In this document: positions 33,897 to 43,766 of the stretch, piece after piece
How the letters are laid out: every line of letters begins with the position of its first letter
Position numbering within the stretch: position 1 is the stretch's first letter
NCBI RefSeq assembly: GCF_003330765.1
Contig: NZ_CP024903.1
Span: 3,162,001 to 3,226,000 of the forward strand
DNA from: Burkholderia pyrrocinia
GTDB taxonomy: Bacteria; Pseudomonadota; Gammaproteobacteria; Burkholderiales; Burkholderiaceae
Length of the DNA: 64,000 nucleotides
Direction of reading: 5' to 3'
Translations under genes and position numbers: made by a program
The notes under the pieces: generated by a model
The model's input: the letters and a program-made list of their open reading frames with translations, nothing else
What the model was told of the DNA's origin: nothing
The model's database searches: none

Positions 33897-34334
33897 TCAC
33901 CGCCTGTGTATCACCGAATCGAGCACGAAGCAGGTCGTCATGTTCTGCACGCCGTCCATCGCGCTGATCGCCGCCCAGATCTCGCTGATGCGTTCGTGCG
34001 ACGCAGCCTCGATCTGGACGAGCAGATCAACCTCGCCGCTCAGCACCGAACAGTCGCGCACCTCAGCGATCCGCGCGAGCGCGGCCAGCACGTCCGCGCC
34101 GCGCATCCGGTCCTTGCGGTAAACCAGCATCACCGCGCGTACCGATGCCACCTCGTCAGGCAGCGAGAGCCGCACCGTGTAGCCGGCAATGATCTTCAGC
34201 GCTTCGAGGCGGTCGACCCGGTGCCGGACCGCCTGCCGCGACAGGCCGATCCGGTCGGCCAGCACGGCAAGCGGAATCCGCGCATCCGTGCACAGCACGT
34301 CGATGATCTTCTGGTCGATGCCGTCGACCTTCAT
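33897..34334 (-). CDS. Lrp/AsnC-family regulator
   Basis: A 145-aa regulator: N-terminal HTH (KIIDVLCTDARIPLAVLADRIGLSRQAVRHRVDRLEALKII) and a C-terminal RAM/ACT-like effector domain. Its ATG overlaps the stop of the homocysteine methyltransferase gene by 4 bp, so it is the last gene of the amino-acid operon and probably feeds back on it. A longer upstream frame is an artefact of reading through that gene. It is one of two Lrp proteins in this 10-kb module. Confidence 0.9.
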   Translation of the reverse strand: MKVDGIDQKIIDVLCTDARIPLAVLADRIGLSRQAVRHRVDRLEALKIIAGYTVRLSLPDEVASVRAVMLVYRKDRMRGADVLAALARIAEVRDCSVLSGEVDLLVQIEAASHERISEIWAAISAMDGVQNMTTCFVLDSVIHRR

Positions 34335-35260
34335 TGCGGCGTCCCGGCCTTGCCGGTATCGCGCGTATCGACCGCGCTCCGCAGCGCCGCAATGTGATCC
34401 GGGCCGATCCCGCAGCACCCGCCAACGATCTGCGCGCCCAGGGCCATCCATTGCTCCGCCCATTTCGCATATCCGGGCGGATCGAGATCGCCGCGCAATC
34501 CGTGCAGCTCCGCGTTGGCCTGCGCATCGTCGCGCTGCGGCGGAAACGCGTTCGCATAGACACCGACCGGCAACGCCGCGCCCGAGCGCGCGAGTGCGCG
34601 CCGTACCGTGTCGACCGCCGCGCCCATCACTTCGGGCTGGCTGCAGTTGAACAGCAGCGCGGCAGCGCGCGCCGACAACGCGGCGTCGACCGCCTCGTCG
34701 AGCGTCTGCCCCGACCGCAGCACCGGGCACGCGCTCGCGTCGACGTCGTCACGCAGCGTGAACGACACCCACAGCGGCTTCGGATTCGCGCCGAGCGCGC
34801 GCCGGACCGCGTCGATCTCCTCGATCAGGCTCTGCGTCTCGGCGAGCCACAGGTCGACATACGGATCGAGCCCGTCGACGAGCGTCGCGAGGATTGCATC
34901 GGCGCGCACCGCGTCGAACAGGTCGGGTCGGTACGAGCCGCCCGTCGGCGGCAACGAGCCCGCGACGCGCACCGGCCGCCCCGCCCGGCCGGCCGACTGC
35001 CGCGCGAGCTGTCCGGCCAGCGCCGCGAGCGCGACGCCGTCGCGGCGGAACCGGTCCTCGCCAATATGGAACGGCACGACCGCGTAGCTGTTCGCGGTGA
35101 TGACGTCGGCACCCGCCGCGACGAACGCGTCGTGCGCGAGGCCGACGTAGTGCGGCGCTTCAATCAGCGCGAGCGCCGACCATTCCGGCTGCCGGAACGG
35201 TGCGCCGATACGCGCCAGCTCGCGTCCCATGCCGCCGTCGAGTACCGTGATGCCGTTCAT
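34331..35260 (-). CDS. mmuM: Homocysteine S-methyltransferase
   Basis: A 309-aa barrel enzyme that methylates homocysteine to methionine, classically with S-methylmethionine as donor. The zinc thiolate triad is present: Cys206 (FNCSQP) and Cys282-Cys283 (GGCCGIGP). The N terminus LDGGMGREL is the family hallmark. It overlaps dapA by 4 bp upstream and the Lrp gene by 4 bp downstream. In this operon it may salvage homocysteine formed by the PLP enzyme or detoxify a related thiol/oxy-amino acid. Confidence 0.9.
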   Translation of the reverse strand: MNGITVLDGGMGRELARIGAPFRQPEWSALALIEAPHYVGLAHDAFVAAGADVITANSYAVVPFHIGEDRFRRDGVALAALAGQLARQSAGRAGRPVRVAGSLPPTGGSYRPDLFDAVRADAILATLVDGLDPYVDLWLAETQSLIEEIDAVRRALGANPKPLWVSFTLRDDVDASACPVLRSGQTLDEAVDAALSARAAALLFNCSQPEVMGAAVDTVRRALARSGAALPVGVYANAFPPQRDDAQANAELHGLRGDLDPPGYAKWAEQWMALGAQIVGGCCGIGPDHIAALRSAVDTRDTGKAGTPQ

Positions 35261-36204
35261 TGTCCGTACCCCTTCGACGCGATCTGCCCGGTTCGCGGCA
35301 GGATTGCGTCGCATGCGGTTTCGGCGCGGTCGTACGCCTCTGCCAGCGCCGCATGAAAGCGCGCGTCGTGCGGCGTCAGCGGCAGCCGGATGCCGCCGCG
35401 CAGCTTGCCCATCCGCGCGAGCAGCCACTTCACCGGAATCGGGTTCGCTTCGGTGAACAGCGCGCGATGCAGCTCGATCAGCGCGAGTTGCATCGCGCGT
35501 ACCGTGGCCGCGTCGCCGGCGAGCGCGGCGTCGCACAGCCCGGCCATCGCGCGCGGCATCACGTTCGCGGTCACCGAGATGTTGCCGCTGCCGCCCATCA
35601 GCATCAGCAGGGGCGCGGTCGCGTCGTCGCCGCTGTAGACCGAGAAGCCGGGCGGTGCCGCGCGCAGCAGACGCATTCCGCGTTCGAGGTCGCCCGTCGC
35701 GTCCTTGATGCCGACGACACCCGGGACGTGCGCGAGACGCAGCACCGTGTCGTGGCCAAGATCCGCCACCGTGCGGCCCGGCACGTTGTAGAGGATGACC
35801 GGCAGGTCGACCGCCTCGGCGATCCGCGCGAAATGCCGATACAGGCCCTCCTGGGTCGGCTTGTTGTAGTACGGCACCACTTGCAGCGACGCTCGCGCGC
35901 CGAGCGCTTTCGCGCGCACGGTCAGCTCGATCGCCTCGGCCGTCGAATTGGCGCCGCTGCCCGCGATCACCGGAATGCGGCCGGCTGCGTGTTCGACACA
36001 GGCGGCGATCACGCGCAGATGCTCGTCGACGGAGACGGTCGGCGATTCGCCGGTGGTACCGACTGCGACGAGCGCGGCGGTGCCGCTCGCGACATGCCAG
36101 TCGACGAGTGCGCGCAGCGCCGGAAGATCGAGGCTGCCGTCATCATGCATCGGCGTGACGAGCGCGACGATGCTGCCCCGGATCGGATGGGAAAGGTGGG
36201 TCAT
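35257..36204 (-). CDS. dapA: 4-Hydroxy-tetrahydrodipicolinate synthase family (DapA)
   Basis: A 315-aa class I aldolase. GTTGES (49-54), Tyr112-Tyr113 region (PYYNKP), Tyr139 in YNVPGRT with its substrate-carboxylate Arg144, and the Schiff-base Lys167 (GIKDATGD) are all in place. The conserved Arg favours true DapA (aspartate semialdehyde + pyruvate) over N-acetylneuraminate lyase-type relatives. In an operon that should generate aspartate semialdehyde from homoserine, DapA would offer a route from that intermediate into lysine/diaminopimelate; that link is inference. Probably an accessory copy. Confidence 0.88.
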   Translation of the reverse strand: MTHLSHPIRGSIVALVTPMHDDGSLDLPALRALVDWHVASGTAALVAVGTTGESPTVSVDEHLRVIAACVEHAAGRIPVIAGSGANSTAEAIELTVRAKALGARASLQVVPYYNKPTQEGLYRHFARIAEAVDLPVILYNVPGRTVADLGHDTVLRLAHVPGVVGIKDATGDLERGMRLLRAAPPGFSVYSGDDATAPLLMLMGGSGNISVTANVMPRAMAGLCDAALAGDAATVRAMQLALIELHRALFTEANPIPVKWLLARMGKLRGGIRLPLTPHDARFHAALAEAYDRAETACDAILPRTGQIASKGYGQ

Positions 36205-36229
36205 GGTTCGTTGTGCGTAAGCCGAAAGA

Positions 36230-37399
36230 TCAGAGGCGTTCGAGCGCCTGCGCGAGGTCCGCCTTCAGGTCGTCGACGTGCTCGATGCCGACCGAATAGC
36301 GGATGAAGTTGAGCGGAATGTCCGCCGCGCGCATCTGCTCCGCGGACATCGTGCCGGCCCACATCGCCGCCGTGTGGATCGCAAGCGAATCGACGCCGCC
36401 GAGGTTGCCCGCGTTCAGCGGCACGCGCAGCGCCTCGACGAAACGCTGCGCGTCGTCGTAGCCGCCCCGCACGCCGAACGCAACCACCCCGCCGAAGCCG
36501 CTCATCTGCCGGCACGCGAGCGCGTGCTGCGGATGGCTGCGCAGGCCCGGGTAGAACACGCGCTCGACCTTCGGCTGACCTTCGAGGAATTCGGCGAGCG
36601 CCAGCGCATTCGCATTGATCCGCTCGACCCGCAGCGGCAGCGTGCGCAGCCCGCGCAGCAGCAGCCAGGCGTCCATCGGCGACAGCACCGAGCCAAGCGT
36701 GATGTGCGTATGCCAGATCTGCTCGGCGAGCACGCGGCTCGTGCAGATCACGCCGCCGGTGAGGTCGTGATGGCCGCCGAGGTACTTGGTCGCACTGTGC
36801 ACGACGATGTCGACGCCGAGCCGGTGCGGTTGCTGGTTGACCGGCGACGCGAACGTGTTGTCCGCAAGCGTCAGGATGCCGCGTGCCCGCGCGATCTCCG
36901 TCACCGCAGCGATGTCGGTCACGAGCAGCAGCGGATTGACCGGCGTCTCGAGCACGATCAGCCGCGTGTTCGGACGGATCGCGCGGTCGAACGCGGCGGG
37001 GTCGGCCTGGTCGACGAACGTCACGTCCACGCCGAACTTGCGCAGCATGTCGTCGAGCATCTTTGTCGTGCTCATGTAATGACGCGTCTGGCCGATCACG
37101 TGATCGCCCGCCTTCACGACGCTGAGGATCGCCGTCGTAATCGCACCCATCCCGGAGGCGGTGACGAGCGCAGTCTCCGTGCCTTCGAGCTCGGCCATGA
37201 TCGCCTTCACGCGTTCGTGGACGGGGTTGCCGTAGCGCGTGTAGTTGCGCGGATGCTGCGGCACGCTCGACATCTCCGCGAATTCCTCGCTGCCGGCGGC
37301 CTTGAACACGGCCGAATAATGGATGGCTGGCGCGACCGTCTTCTCGTCGGTCACGTCGCGGTCGGCGGCAAGCGCCAGCGTTTCAAGCTTGTATCCCAT
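36230..37399 (-). CDS. PLP-dependent Cys/Met-metabolism enzyme (gamma-lyase/gamma-synthase)
   Basis: A 389-aa fold-type I enzyme of the cystathionine gamma-synthase family. YTRYGNP (53-59), Asp180 and the PLP lysine Lys205 (SATKYLGG) are conserved. Where methionine gamma-lyases have LYGCT with a key Cys, this protein has RHYMSTT, so a methionine gamma-lyase role is not supported. The operon partners (homoserine dehydrogenase, aldehyde dehydrogenase, basic-amino-acid importer) suggest it releases a homoserine-level C4 skeleton from an O- or S-substituted substrate, canavanine being the best fit. Cystathionine/O-acylhomoserine chemistry remains possible. Confidence 0.88.
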   Translation of the reverse strand: MGYKLETLALAADRDVTDEKTVAPAIHYSAVFKAAGSEEFAEMSSVPQHPRNYTRYGNPVHERVKAIMAELEGTETALVTASGMGAITTAILSVVKAGDHVIGQTRHYMSTTKMLDDMLRKFGVDVTFVDQADPAAFDRAIRPNTRLIVLETPVNPLLLVTDIAAVTEIARARGILTLADNTFASPVNQQPHRLGVDIVVHSATKYLGGHHDLTGGVICTSRVLAEQIWHTHITLGSVLSPMDAWLLLRGLRTLPLRVERINANALALAEFLEGQPKVERVFYPGLRSHPQHALACRQMSGFGGVVAFGVRGGYDDAQRFVEALRVPLNAGNLGGVDSLAIHTAAMWAGTMSAEQMRAADIPLNFIRYSVGIEHVDDLKADLAQALERL

Positions 37400-37444
37400 A
37401 TCGTCCTCGGATCGTTCGATGTATTCCGTACATGCCGCACCGCG

Positions 37445-38140
37445 CTAGACGCGTACGCGTCCCAGATGCCGGTTCAGCGAGCCTTCCACGTATCTCAGCG
37501 CGGTCGACAGCACCGCCGTGATGCCGACGTACACGATGCCGGCGAGCATCAGCGCATCGGTCGTATAGGTTTCGATCGAAATGCGCCGCGCGACGCCCGT
37601 CAGGTCGAGCACGGTGATCGTGCTCGCGAGCGCGGTCGACTTGAGCTGCAGCACGATCTCGTTGCCGAGCGTCGGCGCGACGATGCCGATCGCGCGCGGC
37701 ACGACCACGTACCAGGTCAGCATGAATCGGCTCATCCCGAACGCGAGTGCAGCCTCCTTTTCACCGGCGGGCACGCCGGCGATCCCGCCGCGGATGTCTT
37801 CCGCCATGTAGGCAGCAAGGTTGAGCGTCAGCGCACACAACGCGCACGAGAACGAGCCGCCGACCAGCAGCCACAGCGGCGACGCGCGCACGACCGAGAA
37901 CTGCGCGAGCCCGTAATACAGCACGAAGATCTGCACGAGCAGCGGCGTGCCGCGGAACACCGACATGAAGAGGCGGCTCGGCGTGGACAGCCAGCGGCTC
38001 TCCGAGGTGCGCGCGATGGCGAGCGGCACCGCGAGCGCGAATGCGAGCGCGCACGACAGCACCAGCAACTGCAGCGTGATCCACACGCCGCGCACGATGT
38101 CCGGGCCGGACTGGGCGAGCAGGGAAAGAAGGTCGTTCAT
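37445..38140 (-). CDS. Amino acid ABC transporter permease (HisM type)
   Basis: A 231-aa inner-membrane protein with about five helices. The EAA loop for ATPase docking is in EKEAALAFGMSRFMLTWYVVVPRAIGI. It forms a heterodimer with the permease encoded 12 bp upstream. Both belong to the His/Glu/Gln/Arg/opine permease family, matching the ArgT-like binding protein of the same operon. Confidence 0.92.
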   Translation of the reverse strand: MNDLLSLLAQSGPDIVRGVWITLQLLVLSCALAFALAVPLAIARTSESRWLSTPSRLFMSVFRGTPLLVQIFVLYYGLAQFSVVRASPLWLLVGGSFSCALCALTLNLAAYMAEDIRGGIAGVPAGEKEAALAFGMSRFMLTWYVVVPRAIGIVAPTLGNEIVLQLKSTALASTITVLDLTGVARRISIETYTTDALMLAGIVYVGITAVLSTALRYVEGSLNRHLGRVRV

Positions 38141-38152
38141 GGCAGGTCCTGT

Positions 38153-38830
38153 TCAGGTGCGCTTCGCGTAGCCACGACCCGCGACACGTTCGAGCCACGC
38201 GAACGCGGGGTTGGAGACGGCGAGAAAGCCGAAGTAGACGAGACCGACCGCCATGTAGAAGACGAACGGCTGCTTGGTGAACTGCGCGGCGATGTTGGCC
38301 TTGCGCAGCATGTCCTCGAGCCCGACGATCGACACGAGCGAGGTGTCCTTCAGCAGGTTCTGCCACATGTTGTTCAGGCTCGGCAGGCAGATCCGCCACG
38401 CCTGCGGCAGGCGGACGAACCACAGCGTCTGCAGGCGCGTCATCCCGTACGCGCGCGCCGCCTCGATCTGCCCGGCCGGCACCGCAAGGAACGCGCCGCG
38501 GAACATCTCCGACGAATAGGCGCCGAACACCAGCGCGAGCGCGATCACGCCGGCCGAGAACGGACTGACCGTGATCGCGCCATCGAAATGCGTGTTCAGC
38601 ATCCGCGACAGCCCGAAGTAGCAAATCAGCAGGATCAGGAATTCGGGAATGCCGCGCAGGAAATTGGTCACCGCGTAGGTCGCGCCGCTCAGCCAGCGGA
38701 TGCTCGACAGCTTCGCCGATGCGCCGGCGATGCCGAGCAGCATGCCGACGCACAGCGCGGCCACCGCAAGCTCCAGCGTGACGAGCGCGCCCGCCGCGAT
38801 CTGGGCGCCGTAGTTCACCAACATGTCCAT
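38153..38830 (-). CDS. Amino acid ABC transporter permease (HisQ type)
   Basis: A 225-aa inner-membrane partner of the preceding permease. The EAA loop is QIEAARAYGMTRLQTLWFVRLPQAWRI. It begins 74 bp after the binding-protein stop; that gap contains a short GC hairpin. The N terminus (MDMLVNYGAQIAAGALVTLELAV) is the usual first helix of this family. Confidence 0.92.
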   Translation of the reverse strand: MDMLVNYGAQIAAGALVTLELAVAALCVGMLLGIAGASAKLSSIRWLSGATYAVTNFLRGIPEFLILLICYFGLSRMLNTHFDGAITVSPFSAGVIALALVFGAYSSEMFRGAFLAVPAGQIEAARAYGMTRLQTLWFVRLPQAWRICLPSLNNMWQNLLKDTSLVSIVGLEDMLRKANIAAQFTKQPFVFYMAVGLVYFGFLAVSNPAFAWLERVAGRGYAKRT

Positions 38831-38868
38831 CGTGGTATCGCTCCTTGTGAGGCGCGGACCGTGCGCGC

Positions 38869-38884
38869 GCCGCCGCCCGGCGGC
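38869..38884 (-). promoter_or_regulatory. Short GC hairpin after the binding-protein gene
   Basis: GCCGCC-N4-GGCGGC in the gap between the binding-protein gene and the permeases. Such hairpins often limit downstream readthrough or protect the more abundant binding-protein mRNA. The stem is only 6 bp. Confidence 0.35.
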
Positions 38885-38904
38885 TGCTCGATCCGGATGC
38901 GCGG

Positions 38905-39684
38905 TTATTGCGGCGCGATGCTGAACGGGAAATAGCGCTTGTTGGCGGCCGAGAACGTGCCGTCGGCCTGCACCTGCGCGATGCCCTTGTCGAACAGCGT
39001 CTTCAGCGGCGCGTCACCCTTGCGCACGGCGATCGCCGTGCCGTCGCCGAAGATCTCCATGTCGACAATCGGCTTGCCGACGAAATCGAAGCCCTCCTTC
39101 TTGCCGGCCTTTTCCAGCCAGTCGTAGGCCACCGTGTTGTCCGCCAGCACGGCGTCGACGCGGCCGGCCTCGAGATCGAGCCACGCCTCGTCGAGGGTCT
39201 GGTAGACCTTCACGTTGACCCCCGACTTGCTCGCCGGCAGCCGGCGGCGCAGATAGGATTCATGCGTCGATGCGGTCTGCACGCCGATCGTCTTGCCGCG
39301 CAGCGCGGCCGGGTTGTCGGTGATGCCCGAACCCTGCTTCGCGACGAACTGCACCGGCGCCGTCGTGAAGATGCGCGTGAAGTCGACCGACTGCTCGCGC
39401 TCCGGCGTCTTCGACATCTGCGCGAGCACCGCATCGATCTGCCTGGCCTTCAGCGCCGGAATCAGCGCGTCGAAATCCATGGTCACCCACTGGCACTTGA
39501 CCTTCATCGCGTCGCACATCTTCTTGCCGACGTCGATCTCCATGCCCTGCAGCTTGCCGGACGCGTCCTTGTATTCGAACGGCGCGTAATCGGCGAGCGT
39601 GCCGACCCGCACGACCTGTTCGGCATGCGCGACGGATCCGAGCAAGGCCGCGCCCACGCACAGCGACTGAAGCAGTTTCTTCAT
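38905..39684 (-). CDS. Periplasmic amino acid-binding protein (ArgT/HisJ type)
   Basis: A 259-aa precursor with signal peptide (MKKLLQSLCVGAALLGSVAHA) and mature start EQVVRVGTLADYAPFEYKD. YAPFEYKDASGKLQGMEIDVG and the FDALIPALKARQIDAVLAQMS segment closely follow lysine/arginine/ornithine-binding proteins, pointing to a basic amino acid or analogue as ligand. GAAGGGGAAATC before the ATG is a good ribosome site; the longer frame upstream reads into the ATPase gene. It is the specificity subunit of the importer. Confidence 0.93.
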   Translation of the reverse strand: MKKLLQSLCVGAALLGSVAHAEQVVRVGTLADYAPFEYKDASGKLQGMEIDVGKKMCDAMKVKCQWVTMDFDALIPALKARQIDAVLAQMSKTPEREQSVDFTRIFTTAPVQFVAKQGSGITDNPAALRGKTIGVQTASTHESYLRRRLPASKSGVNVKVYQTLDEAWLDLEAGRVDAVLADNTVAYDWLEKAGKKEGFDFVGKPIVDMEIFGDGTAIAVRKGDAPLKTLFDKGIAQVQADGTFSAANKRYFPFSIAPQ

Positions 39685-39715
39685 GATTTCCCCTTCGGTT
39701 GGCAATGGATCCGCA

Positions 39716-40513
39716 TCAGATGATGCTGGACAGAAACTTCTGGAACCGCGGCGATTTCTGGTTCGCGAACACTTCGTCAGGACTGCCGTCCTCCTCGATC
39801 CGCCCCTGGTGGACGAACACGACGCGGTTCGCGACCTCGCGCGCAAAGCCCATCTCGTGCGTGACGACCAGCATCGTGCGGCCCTCGTCGGCGAGCGAGC
39901 GCATCACCTTCAGCACTTCGCCGACGAGCTCGGGATCGAGCGCCGACGTCGGTTCGTCGAACAGCATCACTTCGGGATCGGTCGCGAGCGCACGTGCAAT
40001 GGCGACGCGCTGCTGCTGGCCGCCCGACAACTGGTTCGGGTAGTGCTCGCACTTGCCCGCGAGCCCGACACGATCGAGCATCGCGATCGCCTTGTCGCGC
40101 GCGTCGCGCTTCGGCACGCCGAGCACGCGCATCGGCACGAACATCACGTTCTGCAGCACCGTCATGTGCGCCCACAGGTTGAACTGCTGGAACACCATCG
40201 CGAGCTTGCGGCGCACCCGCATCACCTGGCTTGGATCGGCCGCGACGAGCGCGCCGTCCCGGCCCGCCGGCTTCAGCGCGAGCGTCTCGCCGTTCACGCT
40301 GATCCGGCCTCGATCGGGTGTTTCCAGCAGGTTGATGCACCTGAGGAACGTGCTCTTGCCCGATCCGCTGCTTCCGAGGATCGACACGACCTCGTGATTT
40401 CTCGCGGTCAGCGAGATGCCTTTCAGCACCTCGACGCCACCGAACGACTTGTGAATATCCTCGACCACCAGCACGTCGGCCGCTGGCTTGCACGCAGGAA
40501 TTACTGCTGGCAT
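39716..40513 (-). CDS. Amino acid ABC transporter ATP-binding protein
   Basis: A 265-aa ATPase (HisP/GlnQ class). Walker [11 protein letters not shown]-loop [10 protein letters not shown], signature LSGGQQQR, Walker B VMLFDEP and the H-loop THEMGF are present. The ATG follows AGGGAGTCGGGG. It drives the two permeases encoded downstream. Separated from the aldehyde dehydrogenase gene by 77 bp containing a long hairpin, so importer genes may also have their own promoter. Confidence 0.94.
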   Translation of the reverse strand: MPAVIPACKPAADVLVVEDIHKSFGGVEVLKGISLTARNHEVVSILGSSGSGKSTFLRCINLLETPDRGRISVNGETLALKPAGRDGALVAADPSQVMRVRRKLAMVFQQFNLWAHMTVLQNVMFVPMRVLGVPKRDARDKAIAMLDRVGLAGKCEHYPNQLSGGQQQRVAIARALATDPEVMLFDEPTSALDPELVGEVLKVMRSLADEGRTMLVVTHEMGFAREVANRVVFVHQGRIEEDGSPDEVFANQKSPRFQKFLSSII

Positions 40514-40556
40514 CCCCGACTCCCTCTTCGATACGTTGCACACCGCCCCGGTCCGC

Positions 40557-40587
40557 GAGGTGCCGGCGCCCCACGCGCCGGCGCCTC
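40557..40587 (-). terminator. Hairpin between aldehyde dehydrogenase and importer genes
   Basis: A 13-bp stem with one G-U wobble and a 5-nt loop, beginning 4 bp after the aldehyde dehydrogenase stop codon. No U-tract; it may be a partial terminator separating the enzyme pair from the ABC genes. Confidence 0.6.
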
Positions 40588-40590
40588 GCG

Positions 40591-42021
40591 TCAGTTCGAC
40601 AGCACCCGGTTGCGCCTGAAGCAGACCACTTTCGGCTGCGTCATCTCCGTCATCGCGAACCGCACGCCTTCGCGGCCCAGCGACCCATACTTGAATCCGC
40701 CGAACGGCATGCCGTCGAAACGGTAGTCGGACGAATCGTTGATCATCACGCCGCCCGCCTGCAGGCGCTCTGCCGCGCCGAGCGCAATCTCCAGCCGACT
40801 CGTGAACACGCCCGCGTGCAGGCTGCTTTCGGACGCGTTCGCAGCATCGAGTGCCTGCTGCAGATCGGTGAATTTCGTGATCGTCACGACCGGCGCGAAC
40901 ACTTCGTCGGTCCACACGCGCGCGTCGCACGGTACGTCGACGAGCACCGTCGGCTCGACCAGCGCGCCGCGCCGGCGATGGCCGGTCAGCACCGTCGCAC
41001 CGCCCGCCACCGCTTCGTCGATCCAGCGTTCGATCCGGATCGCCTGTTCCTCGCCGATCATCGGCCCCATGTCCGTCGCGTCGTCGAGCGGATCGCCGAC
41101 GACCATCTTGCGGGTCAGCTCGACGAAGTAGCGGACGAACGGCTCGTACGCGGCCTCGGCGACGAAGACCCGCTGCGTGCCGATGCAGTTCTGGCCCGCG
41201 GCCCAGAACGCGCCCGACACGCATGATTCGGCGGCGTCCTTCAGGTCGCAGTCGGCCATCACGATCACCGGTGCGTTGCCGCCGAGATCCATCGCGATCT
41301 TCTTGAGCCCCGCGTCGCGCGCGATCGCCTCGCCGGTTGCCGGGCCGCCCGTGAAGGTCACCATTCGGATCCGCCGGTCGCGCACCAGCGCGGACGCGAT
41401 CTCCGCACCGCCGTGCACGATCTGCAGCGCGTCGTGCGGCGCACCGGCTTCCCACATGATCTCGACGAGCGCCTGCGCGGAGAGCGGTGCAAGCAGCGAT
41501 GGTTTCAGGATCACGGCATTGCCGGTCGCGATCGCCGGCCCGAGCTTGTGCGCGACCAGGTTCAGCGGATCGTTGAACGGCGTGATCGCGAGAATCACGC
41601 CGAGCGGCGCCAGCGTGTAAAAGCCGCTGCGATCCTCGGAACCCGGATACGCATCGAACGGGATCGTCTCGCCGACCAGGCGTTTCGCCTCTTCGCCGGA
41701 CAGGCGCAGTGTATTCACGCAACGCGCGACCTCCTTGCGCGCCTGCCTGAGCGGCTTGCCCGCTTCGAGCGCAATCGTGCGCGCGAGCGTCTCTGCGCGC
41801 GCCTCGACGAGAGCCGCCGCACGAAACAGGATGTCGGAACGCCGGCTGCGTGCGAGCGACTCGGCCACGATTGCGCCGGCGAGCGCCCGCTCGACGATCG
41901 CCGGCGCCGCCTCGACCGGCGACAGGCGAACCGTGCCGACGACCGCCCCGTCATACGGCGACCGGACGTCGGCCACACCGGCCGTCGCGAGATCGCCGAT
42001 CACTGCATCGCGCGCGGTCAT
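40591..42021 (-). CDS. NAD(P)-dependent aldehyde dehydrogenase
   Basis: A 476-aa ALDH-superfamily enzyme. Asn150 (TPFNDP), FTGGPATG cofactor motif and the nucleophile Cys279 (GQNCIGTQ) are intact. The usual general-base Glu in ELGG is Asp245 here (MDLGGNAP). Its ATG overlaps the homoserine dehydrogenase stop by 4 bp, so the two probably act in series: homoserine to aspartate semialdehyde, then semialdehyde to aspartate. This is an ALDH-fold enzyme, unrelated to the biosynthetic phosphorylating aspartate-semialdehyde dehydrogenase, and so is suited to the catabolic direction. Substrate is inferred from context. Confidence 0.9.
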   Translation of the reverse strand: MTARDAVIGDLATAGVADVRSPYDGAVVGTVRLSPVEAAPAIVERALAGAIVAESLARSRRSDILFRAAALVEARAETLARTIALEAGKPLRQARKEVARCVNTLRLSGEEAKRLVGETIPFDAYPGSEDRSGFYTLAPLGVILAITPFNDPLNLVAHKLGPAIATGNAVILKPSLLAPLSAQALVEIMWEAGAPHDALQIVHGGAEIASALVRDRRIRMVTFTGGPATGEAIARDAGLKKIAMDLGGNAPVIVMADCDLKDAAESCVSGAFWAAGQNCIGTQRVFVAEAAYEPFVRYFVELTRKMVVGDPLDDATDMGPMIGEEQAIRIERWIDEAVAGGATVLTGHRRRGALVEPTVLVDVPCDARVWTDEVFAPVVTITKFTDLQQALDAANASESSLHAGVFTSRLEIALGAAERLQAGGVMINDSSDYRFDGMPFGGFKYGSLGREGVRFAMTEMTQPKVVCFRRNRVLSN

Positions 42022-43097
42022 GCGAGCACCTCCGATGCGGCGGCACCGATGCGGTCGCCCAGTTCGATCAGGTCCGACAGGATCGCGAAAGCGGTCTCCT
42101 CGCGGCCTGCGCCGGGCCCGCTGATCGTCACGCCGCCGAGCACGTCGGTATCGAACGTGATCGCATTCGTCACACCGTTCGCGGCGCGCAGCGGATGGCC
42201 GGCCGGCAGCTTGCGCGGCTCGACGCTCGCAGTCACCGTGCCGTCCGGATGACGCGTCGCCGAACCGATCAATCGCCACGACATCCCCTCGGCCGCCGCG
42301 GCGCGCACATCGTCCTCGGTCAGTTCGACGATGCCGCGGCACGTCACGTCGCCGCGCTTGAGGCCCGCGTTCCACAGCGTGTTCGCGAGAATGACAACCT
42401 TCAGCTGCACGTCCGAGCCATTGACGTCGGCTGCGGGATTCGCCTCCGCGTAACCGCGCTGCTGAGCCTCCTTGATCGCCGCGTCGAAGCTCGCGCCGGC
42501 CTCGACCTGCCCGAGCACGAAGTTCGACGTACCGTTCAGGATGCCGGCGAAGCCATTCACGTCGCAGCCGCGCAGCGTCGTCGCGAGCTGGCGCAGCACC
42601 GGCGTGCCGCTCATCACCGTGCCTTCGTACTTGAGGCACGCGCCCGACTGCGCGGCAATCCGCGTCAGCGCATGCTGTGCGAGCGCGATCGGCCCCTTGT
42701 TGGTGGTGATCACGTGCTTGCCGCATTCGAGTGCGGTTCGGCAGTGCGACAGCGCCGGTTCGCCCGTATTCGGGTCGGTGAAGGTCGCTTCGACGACGAC
42801 ATCGACATGCTCCGACGCGATCGCCTTCAGCACCGCGCCGAGGCTGACGTCCGGCGACACCAGCGTGCCGGGGTCGCGGTGCAACGCACCGGCATCGACA
42901 CCGCGCCGCGCGGTTTCGTCGAGCACACCCAGATCGATGCCTCGGGAATTCGTCGCGATCCCGAGCCGCAGGTCGGCGACCATCGTGACCGATACGTCGA
43001 GCCCCGCGGCCGACAGCATCGCGTTCTTCTTCTTGAGCAGCTCGACGAGTCCTTGATTGACTCCGCCGAAGCCGATCAGTGCCAGCTTGAGTTCCAT
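42018..43097 (-). CDS. Homoserine dehydrogenase (single-domain, no ACT)
   Basis: A 359-aa enzyme from the ATG at 43097; a second ATG 9 bp upstream directly abuts the AGGAG and is less likely. Rossmann motif GFGGVNQG (9-16), TTNKGP with Lys134, [16 protein letters not shown] (215-221), then catalytic Asp229 and Lys233. The regulatory ACT domain of biosynthetic enzymes is absent and no aspartokinase or threonine genes are nearby, so a catabolic role (homoserine oxidation) fits better than threonine/methionine synthesis. First gene of the leftward module, preceded by an Lrp gene. Confidence 0.92.
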   Translation of the reverse strand: MELKLALIGFGGVNQGLVELLKKKNAMLSAAGLDVSVTMVADLRLGIATNSRGIDLGVLDETARRGVDAGALHRDPGTLVSPDVSLGAVLKAIASEHVDVVVEATFTDPNTGEPALSHCRTALECGKHVITTNKGPIALAQHALTRIAAQSGACLKYEGTVMSGTPVLRQLATTLRGCDVNGFAGILNGTSNFVLGQVEAGASFDAAIKEAQQRGYAEANPAADVNGSDVQLKVVILANTLWNAGLKRGDVTCRGIVELTEDDVRAAAAEGMSWRLIGSATRHPDGTVTASVEPRKLPAGHPLRAANGVTNAITFDTDVLGGVTISGPGAGREETAFAILSDLIELGDRIGAAASEVLA

Positions 43098-43207
43098 CTC
43101 GATCATCTCCTGTTCAGTGAATTCAGGAAATATGTTAGTCCTGCGAATTGATCGACAAATTATGCGTTTCGACCGATATCAAGACGCGCCGCTTGCGATT
43201 CGTTACG

Positions 43208-43232
43208 GAGGACGGCCGAGTAGGCCGTCCTC
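43208..43232 (-). terminator. Terminator hairpin after the second Lrp gene
   Basis: GAGGACGGCC / GGCCGTCCTC, a 10-bp perfect stem with a 5-nt loop, just after the Lrp stop at 43238 on the minus strand. It separates the Lrp gene from the promoter of the homoserine dehydrogenase operon. Confidence 0.7.
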
Positions 43233-43237
43233 GCGCG

Positions 43238-43735
43238 TCAGCCGGCGGGCGGCTCGTCGTCGGCGTCCTTTTCCACCGGAACAAACAGTCCGATCTTGAT
43301 CGGACTCAGCACGACGTTCGTGTTGATCCGGCGGATCATCGGATTGCTCTGCATGATCCGCAGGGACAGACGGTCGTATGCTTCGACGTCGGCGGCGGTG
43401 ATGATCGCGATCAGGTCGACGGAGCCGGTCACGTAATAGATCTGCTGGATCTCGTCCTGCGATTTCGACCACTCGCGGAATTTCGCGATCGTCTCGTAGT
43501 TTTCGCGTTCGATTTCGATCCCGGCGATGAAGGTCATCGGGCGCCCGACCGCCGCGCGATCGACTACCGCGATTTCCGCCGAGATGATCTTTTCATTGCG
43601 CATCCGCTTCAGCCGTTTCTGCACGGCGGACGTGGACAAGCCGATGCGCTCGGCGATGGCATCAGCGGTCGCGGTGCAATCCCGCTGGACGATGGACAGG
43701 ATCTTGCGGTCGAAGGCGTCGAGTACGTCGGTCAT
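43238..43735 (-). CDS. Lrp/AsnC-family regulator
   Basis: A 165-aa regulator. HTH in the first 55 residues (FDRKILSIVQRDCTATADAIAERIGLSTSAVQKRLKRM), then the RAM domain with the typical VTGSVDLIAIITAADVEAYDRL. Placed immediately upstream of the homoserine dehydrogenase operon, so it is the natural candidate for its control, sensing an amino acid intermediate. It follows the unknown 226-aa gene by 31 bp and is likely co-transcribed with it. Confidence 0.92.
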   Translation of the reverse strand: MTDVLDAFDRKILSIVQRDCTATADAIAERIGLSTSAVQKRLKRMRNEKIISAEIAVVDRAAVGRPMTFIAGIEIERENYETIAKFREWSKSQDEIQQIYYVTGSVDLIAIITAADVEAYDRLSLRIMQSNPMIRRINTNVVLSPIKIGLFVPVEKDADDEPPAG

Positions 43736-43766
43736 GGCGTTGCCTGGCGGATGGGCTGCATCGAAT

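Noticed and set aside
36230..37399. Calling the PLP enzyme methionine gamma-lyase
   Set aside because: The LYGCT-type segment with the key Cys is replaced by RHYMSTT, and neighbours fit a homoserine-yielding reaction better.
36278..38935. An 885-codon + strand frame across the PLP enzyme and permease genes
   Set aside because: Spans several well-supported minus-strand genes and has no recognisable domain.
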